The position numbers and the translations under genes are program-made. From Spirochaetaceae bacterium (GTDB lineage: Bacteria; Spirochaetota; Spirochaetia; Treponematales; Breznakiellaceae): 44,785 bases of DNA. Shown here piece by piece: positions 8,223 through 16,304 of the stretch (its first letter is position 1; each line of letters opens with the position of its first letter). The DNA is taken from positions 1 through 44,785 of the forward strand of contig JAISIL010000019.1 of the NCBI GenBank assembly GCA_031262035.1. The letters run 5' to 3'. The notes below the pieces were generated by a model. It saw nothing but the letters and a program-made list of their open reading frames with translations. It had not been told where the DNA came from and made no database searches.

Positions 8223-10724
8223 TTATGACTTTTTCCCAAAAAGTTTTCCAAAAAGTGTCTTCGGCTTTTGTGGACTATCCGCGCCAATAACCATTTCCAT
8301 AATCTGTTTGAAGTAGAGAATAGAATCCTCTACCTGTAATAGATTGTTCAATGCTTGCATTTCTTTCTGCGAATGTTTTAGTTTGGAACAATACATCACA
8401 ATTGCATTAGTTATAGCATCATCTTGCTTGTTTGCCGCTGTAGCAATTAATGTAATCCAGGCACCATTCTGCTTCGGTGTTGTTGCCTTCATAATTTCAG
8501 CAATAAGCTCATTAATATATGGCGGAATGGATGCAAATAGTTCTATAACATACTTCAGTTCATTTTTACTTAACTGTGCAGAAAGGAGCTTTGAAATCAA
8601 AATATAGATATAGTCACTGTTAACATCGGAGGGGAATCCTTGTTTTGTCAAGTCCGTATAGATTTCAACAAAACGTTCTCTTCTATCTTTATTATCTAGT
8701 GCTTCCAATGCAGAAATGTGCGCGGATTCAATGCAAGCCATGTCCTTTGGCCGTTCTTTTTGTATGGTCAGTGCCGTTTTCATAAAGATCTTATCTGTGA
8801 TAATAAGTTTGTTGTCCAATGCCGTGAAAATATTGATTAACTCATTATCGCTTAGCCCATCTATTTTCTTGAGTGTTAATATGAATTGTTCTATATCATC
8901 AGGACCGGATATGGATTTTAGGCGGATGTCAATAATAAATTTACACAGATTATTTATACCTTGTGTTTTAAGCTTTTGTAAGAAATTCAGCATAGAACTA
9001 TCAGAAGAAGAAATACCAGGATGCAATTCGATGATAAAACTGATGATGAATTTCGTATAGCCTTCCGTATCATTCTTTAGACTCTTGATACTGGCCAATA
9101 GCATGCCTTCCAGATTAATATATGGAAAAGCTGATATTACTTTACTGATATTACGAAGAGTATTGATGTCTTTTTTACCAATACATTTTACAAGAATAAT
9201 ATGTGTGAGACTTCTTACTTGATCTTCACTTTTCAACTCAGATGCTTTGGCGCATTCAAGATAGAGACAGAAGAAGTGGATTAGATCTGTATATTCCAGG
9301 TGATTAATGTAATCAGTATTGGCATTTTTAAGGAAGACATTGGCGGATGCTTTTGCAAATTCTGTTAGCTTGACTTTTTGCCAAAATTTTATAGCAGCAT
9401 CAAGATTAACTTTTTCATAGACCTTTGTCGCAAATGTCTCGCTTACTGTGCCTGTGAATTTTTTAAACCAAGTGCTATCCTTCATTATACCAGAAGCACC
9501 CTTTAGGTGATTAACTACCTTGAGAGTATTATCAAAATCCTCCTGTAGATAGGTAGGAAGTTCGGCACAAATACGGGAATATATTTCCTGCATATAACTG
9601 GAATCAGCCAATTTGTATTTTGCCAAAACTGAGAGCGTTTCGAGTAATTCTTGAGCCTTGGGCAGTTTTGGTTTTCCAAAGGTCATATATATATCAAGCA
9701 GTTTATATATTTCTTCATCGGGCTTGGTTATATCAAACATCTGCAAGAATTTACGACAAAACGCATCACGGGTTTCATCAAAGTTTGTAATGAATTGATA
9801 ATATGCATTTGATACCTCAGCTTCAAACATCGCTTTTTTCTCTTTGCCGTCAAGCAAAACAAATGGAGAATTTGGCAAAGGCCTGGCATTTGCGCTGTTA
9901 TTTTTATCACGTTCATCCACGCCGACTATCATTGCACGAAGCCTGAGTTCCTGGTTTTCATCCTGGAGATTAATCTGGGTTTGATAGATGCCTAATTTGT
10001 TTACTGTATACCTGTTTGTCATTACAAATTTATCCATACGGGTTGCAAAGGGAATAGCTGCTGCCATTTTTGGTGAGAAAGCATATTCGATTGCTGCTAT
10101 CCACATTTCGATATTTTCAGATGACTCATCGCGAATAAGCAAAAACTTCCGATCTTTTGGAGGCAGTTTGTACTGGGAAATAAGGAAAGAAACAGCGTGC
10201 ATTAATGCATCTTTACGCCCATCATTGATAAAAGCTTTCACTTTATCAATGAATGTTTGACTAAATATAGGCTGTATCTCTCTCTGCGGAAGATTTTCGG
10301 GCGCATTCTCATAGTAGTAAGCAACTTCGCGGTTTTTTGCATACCAGACATTCTTGTCACCGAACAATTCAAATAGGTAAAAATGAGAAAAATCACCAAT
10401 AAGAATCTGATTAACAAAATTTCCGGGGCGATGTGGAAAATCACCTCTTGCGTTCGGGTCAAATGGAACCGGGTGAAAATCATCCATAAAGCTGCTTCCA
10501 TTGTTCGGAACATAATATAAATAGGCATCGTCCATGAACGAAGGGTCGTTGTAAGACTGTTTGGCTTGTGCTGCGCCAACCAGGAAAGGGAGATCATTTT
10601 TTTCACTGGTCATAATATTATGCGAACAAGCATATATTTTATACCCATCACCCATTACTTGCTTCCCGTCCTTTAAAATATCGATACCTTGCCGACAATG
10701 TGTATAAATAAGATCTAAAAACAT
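8223..10724 (-). CDS. GAP1-like GTPase-associated protein
   Basis: 833 residues, cytoplasmic, mostly helical after residue 300. The first 120 residues (IYTHCRQGID...GDGYKIYACSHNI) resemble the GAP1 N-terminal domain. Residues about 165-280 (FLLIRDESSENIEMWIAAIEYAFSPKMAAAIPFATRM) resemble the GAP1 middle domain, in which a WI.AI..L/F.P..A....F.T stretch recurs. The C-terminal 500 residues form an alpha-helical repeat solenoid. GAP1 proteins are named for their constant genomic pairing with DO-GTPases; no enzyme activity is established. The gene is tightly packed between two such GTPase genes (15-bp gap upstream, contact downstream), which supports the call. Shine-Dalgarno GGTGG precedes ATG 10724. 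Confidence 0.7.
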   Translation of the reverse strand: MFLDLIYTHCRQGIDILKDGKQVMGDGYKIYACSHNIMTSEKNDLPFLVGAAQAKQSYNDPSFMDDAYLYYVPNNGSSFMDDFHPVPFDPNARGDFPHRPGNFVNQILIGDFSHFYLFELFGDKNVWYAKNREVAYYYENAPENLPQREIQPIFSQTFIDKVKAFINDGRKDALMHAVSFLISQYKLPPKDRKFLLIRDESSENIEMWIAAIEYAFSPKMAAAIPFATRMDKFVMTNRYTVNKLGIYQTQINLQDENQELRLRAMIVGVDERDKNNSANARPLPNSPFVLLDGKEKKAMFEAEVSNAYYQFITNFDETRDAFCRKFLQMFDITKPDEEIYKLLDIYMTFGKPKLPKAQELLETLSVLAKYKLADSSYMQEIYSRICAELPTYLQEDFDNTLKVVNHLKGASGIMKDSTWFKKFTGTVSETFATKVYEKVNLDAAIKFWQKVKLTEFAKASANVFLKNANTDYINHLEYTDLIHFFCLYLECAKASELKSEDQVRSLTHIILVKCIGKKDINTLRNISKVISAFPYINLEGMLLASIKSLKNDTEGYTKFIISFIIELHPGISSSDSSMLNFLQKLKTQGINNLCKFIIDIRLKSISGPDDIEQFILTLKKIDGLSDNELINIFTALDNKLIITDKIFMKTALTIQKERPKDMACIESAHISALEALDNKDRRERFVEIYTDLTKQGFPSDVNSDYIYILISKLLSAQLSKNELKYVIELFASIPPYINELIAEIMKATTPKQNGAWITLIATAANKQDDAITNAIVMYCSKLKHSQKEMQALNNLLQVEDSILYFKQIMEMVIGADSPQKPKTLFGKLFGKKS

Positions 10725-10739
10725 ACAGAACCACCTATT

Positions 10740-11840
10740 CTAGTCAATAAACTTAGATTTCTTGAAAAGCCATAAAATCGGGTCCAGCACACGATGTGGA
10801 TGAATTTCATCTGCCAAATTATAAGCATCCTTTGGAGGGGAACCATAACTTGATACTCCAAAGAAGTAGAACTCTTTGAACTGGCTTTGAATAGCGTTTA
10901 TAAATGCACTTTCATCAATTTCAGTTAGCCAGTTTCGGATTTCCTCATCAACCTGCTGTATTTCTGTGAGGTCTACTTTACCATTCCTAATATTAAGGCT
11001 GGGACTTCGCACCAAAGCCTGGGGACCAAATGCCTTGTGATTGAGTATTGCATCAAATTTCGTGAGAACGACAGCTACAGGGACATCCAAAAGTTTATTG
11101 GCGCTTATTCCCCTTGCCGCCTTAATATACATTGCAACACTGTTAATGACATCTTCCGCATTCTTTGTTACACCTTCACTGCCTGCAAGCGAATTCTTCA
11201 TTACTTCAGGGTCAACCACACCTCCTCGCCGCACCCGCGACAATACCAATGGATCAATGGTGAGAATGATGGCTTTTGAAACATTAATATAACGGCATAC
11301 AGTGGAGGCAGGGTCAAGGTTATTCTCATAATCTTCTCCTGCTCCGTCAAATACTGTAAAAGTATAAGTGGGCACATTATTCCCGCTTTTCTTCTGAAGA
11401 TTTCTGATATACCAAATCTGTGGTGTATTGGCGCCAGCCTCCGTACTCTCAGGGCGTGTATGACTTTCATAGATATACTGATAATTCTCATTCTGGTGGT
11501 CCCGCGTTTCCTTATTTTGAGCGCCTAATGCCAAACGTAATCCGCTGGCCTTGCCCAGTTCATGAAGCATCACCGTTATATAGTTCGTTTTTCCCGAGTT
11601 TGACACACCGACGATGCTGAAAGGCAGGTTTGGTGTTTCAAGAGCCATTCTGGGAAGTTCCTGTCCGCATTTTGGACATTTTCTCAAAGTGGCTAGGCCA
11701 CCACACCCACTGTTCTTACACTTGATTGGTTCACGCTCGGCAAACTTCGGTGTTGAAGATTGGCCACAATCCGGACAGACATACAATACTTCATTCAGGT
11801 TATACTCCCTGATACAGTAGGGGCAAGTAAATTTTGCCAT
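10740..11840 (-). CDS. DO-GTPase-type protein with zinc ribbons (1)
   Basis: 366 residues from ATG 11840, chosen because GGAGG lies 7 nt upstream; an in-frame ATG at 11903 would overlap the preceding gene. The N-terminus carries several Cys pairs (CPYC, CPDC, CKNSGC, CPKC), then the GTPase: Walker A GVSNSGKT (about 77-84), FDGAGED as switch/Walker B, and TKFD. It lacks TM segments. It is about 40% similar by eye to the 359-residue paralog at 15205-16284, with conserved blocks around ETPNL.FSIVGV and HPHRVLDPILWLF. The C-terminus is a short conserved motif HRVLDPILWLFKK. Probably the soluble GTPase partner of the GAP1-like protein encoded next. Confidence 0.75.
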   Translation of the reverse strand: MAKFTCPYCIREYNLNEVLYVCPDCGQSSTPKFAEREPIKCKNSGCGGLATLRKCPKCGQELPRMALETPNLPFSIVGVSNSGKTNYITVMLHELGKASGLRLALGAQNKETRDHQNENYQYIYESHTRPESTEAGANTPQIWYIRNLQKKSGNNVPTYTFTVFDGAGEDYENNLDPASTVCRYINVSKAIILTIDPLVLSRVRRGGVVDPEVMKNSLAGSEGVTKNAEDVINSVAMYIKAARGISANKLLDVPVAVVLTKFDAILNHKAFGPQALVRSPSLNIRNGKVDLTEIQQVDEEIRNWLTEIDESAFINAIQSQFKEFYFFGVSSYGSPPKDAYNLADEIHPHRVLDPILWLFKKSKFID

Positions 11841-11853
11841 ATTAAATTCCTCC

Positions 11854-14820
11854 TTATATTTTTCCATTAAAATCTTTAGCCCAATGAAGGACATAGTTTT
11901 CATTTGCTACCGGAGCCGATTCAAATAGAAACAACTTCATTCCTTTCAACATTCTGCTTTGCACATTTGATTTAATATCATAACTATTGCTATAAGTTCT
12001 TTCCTCGCTAAGCATTTTTAATTCGGGAATGGTTTCTATCTTTTGGCCTTTTGGATCATTTGCAGAGAGAAGATGCATACCATCAGGGCATGCACACAAA
12101 ACAAGCTCCGGTATACGCTCAAAAGAACGGTTTGAGCGTATTTCTATGTATAATTTTAATCCGCCAAATAAATTTTTGCCCACTCTCCAAAATATATCAG
12201 CATTGAGGGGGCGGTCAAAGCGGCACTTGGAAGCACCTGATACCACTTCTTTTCCGTTAAAATTATAAATCGTAAAGAGAGAAACATAGTAAGAATACGC
12301 ATTGCCGGATCTTTCCGTATAGATAATCTTTCCTTCGTTTTGATAGGCAGAAACGACCATTTTGTGAATATCAGCGGCTATACCTATTTCATCCTGACTT
12401 GCCCAGGGAGCTTTTTCACCGACAGATGACTTTGTCCTTGCTGTATAATAAAAGCCTGTTACATTTTTTGGTATTGCACCGGTAATTTTTATATGCAAAG
12501 AGACATTATATGCGGCGCCTTGTATACCGACAATTGCTTCATCTCTGAGCTGGGATGCAGACTTGTCTATTATCAATGGAGAATAGGTATTAATCTGTAA
12601 ATCGTTGAGGCTGCGGAGCCATTCGCCACCTGAATGGGCTAAAACTGCAACAGTCTTGAACCCGTCAGCCGCTAAAGTTATCTCACAACTGCGTGTATCC
12701 GATTTCACTTCACGGGCTAATTTTTCATCGACAAGAATCCTCAAAGCAATTCCGCTCTGCGCTATATCCCATGATATTTTGCAGGTGGTGTTACTTAATT
12801 GTTCTGCTTGTATGCTGAAAGATTTTATCTGTATTGTTGGGGTTATGACCATGCTAAGGCCCATTGATGGAGGAAGGTCCGTGTAATTCGCACATAACCG
12901 GTAAGTATATGCAACACCAAATTTTATGCTGGTGTCTTCATAGCTACCAGTTGCACAATTTGTTAGCGTTTCCGTTTTTCCCTCTGATGTACGGGTAATG
13001 CTTACACCAGTACAATTTCGTGGCGTATCCCAAGTGAGCCGAATAGTTTTATCAAGCTGTTCACCATGCAGATTGGTAATATCTGCCAGCAAAAATACTG
13101 CTTTGCCAACAATACTGGAAAATATACCATATCGTATAGCGCATACTGCATAACTATAGTATCGTCCGGGCTGTATAGTTTTATCCCTGAACGAAATATC
13201 ATTGCTATTGTCAAGCAAAATCTCTCCGTCCATCCCATTGACAGGCAGGTCTTTCCCCGGCTTTCGTAATATCCGGTAAGTAACTCCTTTTTCTCCTGAA
13301 GGCGGCCAGCTGAGATTAGCATTCCCTGCAATTGTATCAAGCCCAATAGTAAAACTTTTGCATGGTTCCGGCGGCGTTGCACGCAAAAAGTCGCCGGCCG
13401 GCTGGAAGTTTGGTGATTCTTTTAGAATATCTATACAGATATCAGCCTTTTTTGAAGAAGAAAGATTCTTTGCACCGTCGAATTTTGCCTGGATTTTGGC
13501 CAGAGATGCCTTGGTCTCAAACTTCTTTTCTTCAGATGCAATGCGGGCTTCAAGTTCTGCGATTCTGGCTTTTTCACTTGGGTCGGCAGTTTGGGCGTCA
13601 AACAAATTCTTGCGCGCGCTTTCAAAATTATTCTGACGCAATGCCTGCTCAGCCGCCGCATAATATTTGGCAAACAAGGCAGCGCTGGCAAAAACAAAGC
13701 CACATTCAGGACATTTATCAAGGGAAACGAGCACCAGTTTATGGCATTTGCTACATTGTTTGTAAAGGGATTTATGGCAAAAGGCACATTCATTGATTTT
13801 TTTAGCTTCACTCTCATCTTCAAATTCAACTATATTTTGGCAATTTGAGCACTTAACAGGAAATATTGCCTTTTGTGGAAGATAGGGTGAGTTTTGAAGT
13901 CCTGCTTCTGAGTTATAAACATTAAGCGCAATTTCGTAGTTATTAAATATAGAAAATATTTCTTTAATACAAGCATCAGCAAATTCATTATCCAATAAAC
14001 TTGATTGTGGGAGTTGTTTCAGTGTATTAAATAGTTTTGTTAATTCTGGTGATTTGTATTTTAGATATGTATCGTATCCTTCACGATGTTTCTCTGAGTC
14101 AAAGACATGAGATGCCCCAAGCTGTGTGAGGTCTACAAAAAAAGCCGAAATATTCGGAGGCATCTCAGTGGCATCTTTATAAAAACCTTTAAGCATATTT
14201 TTAAGCTCAATTGCAGGTTTACTTCTGTATTCCTCACTATTTTCTGGCTCTTTCGCCATATATGCTGTTAGCGAATACAAGTCAGTAACAACAGCTAGAC
14301 TCGTATTATAACCAGGTTTTTTATTAGTTTCTTTGCTCAATGCCTCTATCTTTTCAAATATAGTATCCGCATTATTTGGGAATTCAAGTTTTGTTTTGAG
14401 AGGCTCAATTTTAGTAATTGTGAAGTCTAGATTGAGGTAAATTTGCTCGACATGCTGTTTGGATAATTTCGTTCTATTACTCTGAGAATTAATTTCTCCG
14501 ATAGTGGCAATATGTCTCCCATGTTGTTTTAATATTCTTACAGCTTCTGTTAAGTTATTAATACCTTTTTTTGTCCGAGCCTCTGCTAATTCAGTGTAAA
14601 TTGCCGTTATTTTGTTTTCTTTAATAATTTCTAATAGTTTATCTTTGAGAAAATCTTTCTGTTCAGCCCATATTGCTTTTTTTAGTGGCTGAGATTCGCT
14701 ATTAAAAAGACCCTCCAATCCTGTTTTCTTTTTGCCTACTGCTTCTAGTATTTCATCTACCTTTTTTGTTGGCGGGTCAAAGGGGAGGCCGGTTAGTTCA
14801 AAAAAATCGTAGTCTGACAT
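11854..14820 (-). CDS. zinc-ribbon and fibronectin-III repeat protein with J-like N-terminus
   Basis: 988 residues, cytoplasmic. The first 70 residues (YDFFELTGLPFDPP...DEILEAV) look like the start of a J domain but lack the HPD motif that activates Hsp70. A helical region runs to about 320, then zinc ribbons CSNC...CAFC and CSKC...CPEC (about 323-375), a helical linker of TPR-like character (about 380-470), and two to three fibronectin type III-like domains (about 490-760; motifs LSWPP, LTWDTP, YTYRLCANY). The remaining 230 residues are beta-rich and unassigned. Next to a GrpE/Hsp70 cluster, a degenerate J-like domain could serve as a non-catalytic Hsp70 docking module. The overall plan suggests a large adaptor. 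13 bp separate it from the GTPase gene downstream. Confidence 0.65.
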   Translation of the reverse strand: MSDYDFFELTGLPFDPPTKKVDEILEAVGKKKTGLEGLFNSESQPLKKAIWAEQKDFLKDKLLEIIKENKITAIYTELAEARTKKGINNLTEAVRILKQHGRHIATIGEINSQSNRTKLSKQHVEQIYLNLDFTITKIEPLKTKLEFPNNADTIFEKIEALSKETNKKPGYNTSLAVVTDLYSLTAYMAKEPENSEEYRSKPAIELKNMLKGFYKDATEMPPNISAFFVDLTQLGASHVFDSEKHREGYDTYLKYKSPELTKLFNTLKQLPQSSLLDNEFADACIKEIFSIFNNYEIALNVYNSEAGLQNSPYLPQKAIFPVKCSNCQNIVEFEDESEAKKINECAFCHKSLYKQCSKCHKLVLVSLDKCPECGFVFASAALFAKYYAAAEQALRQNNFESARKNLFDAQTADPSEKARIAELEARIASEEKKFETKASLAKIQAKFDGAKNLSSSKKADICIDILKESPNFQPAGDFLRATPPEPCKSFTIGLDTIAGNANLSWPPSGEKGVTYRILRKPGKDLPVNGMDGEILLDNSNDISFRDKTIQPGRYYSYAVCAIRYGIFSSIVGKAVFLLADITNLHGEQLDKTIRLTWDTPRNCTGVSITRTSEGKTETLTNCATGSYEDTSIKFGVAYTYRLCANYTDLPPSMGLSMVITPTIQIKSFSIQAEQLSNTTCKISWDIAQSGIALRILVDEKLAREVKSDTRSCEITLAADGFKTVAVLAHSGGEWLRSLNDLQINTYSPLIIDKSASQLRDEAIVGIQGAAYNVSLHIKITGAIPKNVTGFYYTARTKSSVGEKAPWASQDEIGIAADIHKMVVSAYQNEGKIIYTERSGNAYSYYVSLFTIYNFNGKEVVSGASKCRFDRPLNADIFWRVGKNLFGGLKLYIEIRSNRSFERIPELVLCACPDGMHLLSANDPKGQKIETIPELKMLSEERTYSNSYDIKSNVQSRMLKGMKLFLFESAPVANENYVLHWAKDFNGKI

Positions 14821-14836
14821 ATTATGCTACTCTTCC

Positions 14837-15208
14837 TTACACACTTATTTCCATCTCTTCATCTTGAGACTGGCTTTGCTCAACATATTCACCAGTCACA
14901 TTAACATTTATGGGACGGTTCAATTCCCGCGAAGCGGCAACACGATGGGCACCATCTCCAACTAGTTCATATTTATCACCGCATTTATTAACCTCTATTG
15001 ACTCTGCTTCTTCTGGTTTTCTATAACATTCAACATCCATATATTGCTCTTTACTCCGACCATGATGTTCCCAAAAACCGGGAGTATCAGGATTCCAGTC
15101 TTTTTCAAACATAACATCATGAGGGCTTATTTCTTCTTTATAGGGAGAACACTTCTCCCATCGCAATTCGCCTGAATTTCGCTTTTGCTCAAATTCATTT
15201 CTGTTCAT
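14837..15208 (-). CDS. ParB-like domain protein
   Basis: 123 residues. The core YELVGDGAHRVAASRELNRPINVNV (about 80-105) matches the ParB/sulfiredoxin-fold motif G-D/N-x-R/H-R-x-x-A, here G-D-G-A-H-R-V-A-A. ParB-type folds include CTPases that load on DNA, and nucleases. There is no helix-turn-helix, so this is not a partition protein. The upstream part (PHDVMFEKDWNPDTPGFWEHHGRSKEQYMDVECYRKPEEAE) is unassigned. The ATG overlaps the stop of the 359-residue GTPase (TAATGA), so the two are translationally coupled, and 16 bp separate it from the 988-residue gene. A nucleotide-binding accessory or a small effector are both possible. Confidence 0.55.
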   Translation of the reverse strand: MNRNEFEQKRNSGELRWEKCSPYKEEISPHDVMFEKDWNPDTPGFWEHHGRSKEQYMDVECYRKPEEAESIEVNKCGDKYELVGDGAHRVAASRELNRPINVNVTGEYVEQSQSQDEEMEISV

Positions 15209-16284
15209 TTATTTTTCCTCAAAAGATTAAAAATTTTCTGTTTTAATTTCTTTGGGGAAGGGTCAAACCTTTCTTCTGAGGTATCAATGAAACCCTTCTG
15301 TGTAAATAGCCAGAGAATCGGGTCCAAAATGCGATGCGGACGCACAGCATCAAGCTCTGATTTGTTTTCCAAATCTATACCGTAGCTTGATACACCAAAA
15401 TAGGCATGTCGGGCAAAGTCAGCCTCGATTGCGTCTATGAAAGAATTTTCGTTATGGGATGCAAGCCATGCCTTTATGTCTGTTTCTACCGCTCCTGAAT
15501 CAATATGTTGAAAGACTCCTTTTTCTGAATGCGGGCTTTTCTGTAAAATCATACAATCAGTAAAATCTTCTGCCAGGGCATCCATTTTGGTAAATATAAC
15601 CGCTACCGGGATTTTTACCTTCTGATTTGCAGGCAAGCCAAAAATGGCTTTGATATAGGCAGCTACATTGTTTACTACCTCTGCAGAATTTTTATATTCT
15701 GTATCATTGATATCAGCAACGGATTTCTTGAAAATATCTTTGCTAACTCTGTCCCTCACGCTCTTGAGAATTATTGGGTCAAAGATAAGCATAATAGCGT
15801 CAGAAGCTGTAATATATTTGCAATTCACAGAGTCAATACCAAGATCATGATGATCCTTTCCGGAACCATCGAAAATGGTGAATGTATTTGTTTCAACCTT
15901 ATATTTACTTGACCTGTTTAGGTTCTTAACACGCCATATTTGCGGGCGTAATTCTCCAGGCTCTGTGGCCTGAAGTTTTTGATGACTGTCATAAAGAAGC
16001 CTGGCATTATTATGATGAACTGTCTTTGTTTCATGATTCTGTGGCGAGGAAACCAAATGCAGTTTATCACTGTTATTTATCATTTCTTCCAGCATTGCGG
16101 TGATATAATTAGTTTTACCCGCTCCCTTTACCCCAACAATACTAAAAATTAAGTTTGGCGTTTCCAGCATATCAGCAGGTAACTCTTCATTGCACTTGAC
16201 ACAGTAAAGCCTCGAATCCCGTTTCTCAATAGCCTTCTCATTAAGTTCAGCTAAACAGTAGGGACAAATTCTTTTAGTTGCCAT
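15205..16284 (-). CDS. DO-GTPase-type protein with zinc ribbon (2)
   Basis: 359 residues. The N-terminal ribbon is CPYC...CVKC (about 7-33). Walker A GVKGAGKT is near residue 50, FDGSGKD replaces the usual D-x-A-G-E switch, and FTKMD is the guanine motif. It is a paralog of the 366-residue GTPase, sharing HRILDPILWLF at the C-terminus, and is followed by a basic tail. The Ala-to-Ser and Glu-to-Lys changes in the switch may alter hydrolysis. It follows the Hsp70-vWA gene by 20 bp and overlaps the ParB-like gene. Two soluble paralogs plus one membrane form suggest a hetero-oligomeric GTPase switch. Confidence 0.75.
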   Translation of the reverse strand: MATKRICPYCLAELNEKAIEKRDSRLYCVKCNEELPADMLETPNLIFSIVGVKGAGKTNYITAMLEEMINNSDKLHLVSSPQNHETKTVHHNNARLLYDSHQKLQATEPGELRPQIWRVKNLNRSSKYKVETNTFTIFDGSGKDHHDLGIDSVNCKYITASDAIMLIFDPIILKSVRDRVSKDIFKKSVADINDTEYKNSAEVVNNVAAYIKAIFGLPANQKVKIPVAVIFTKMDALAEDFTDCMILQKSPHSEKGVFQHIDSGAVETDIKAWLASHNENSFIDAIEADFARHAYFGVSSYGIDLENKSELDAVRPHRILDPILWLFTQKGFIDTSEERFDPSPKKLKQKIFNLLRKNK

Positions 16285-16304
16285 ATTATCAGTTCTCCTT
16301 TTAT

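Noticed and set aside
10740-11903. Longer start at 11903 for the first soluble GTPase
   Set aside because: It would overlap the preceding gene by 50 bases and lacks a Shine-Dalgarno; ATG 11840 has GGAGG at good distance.
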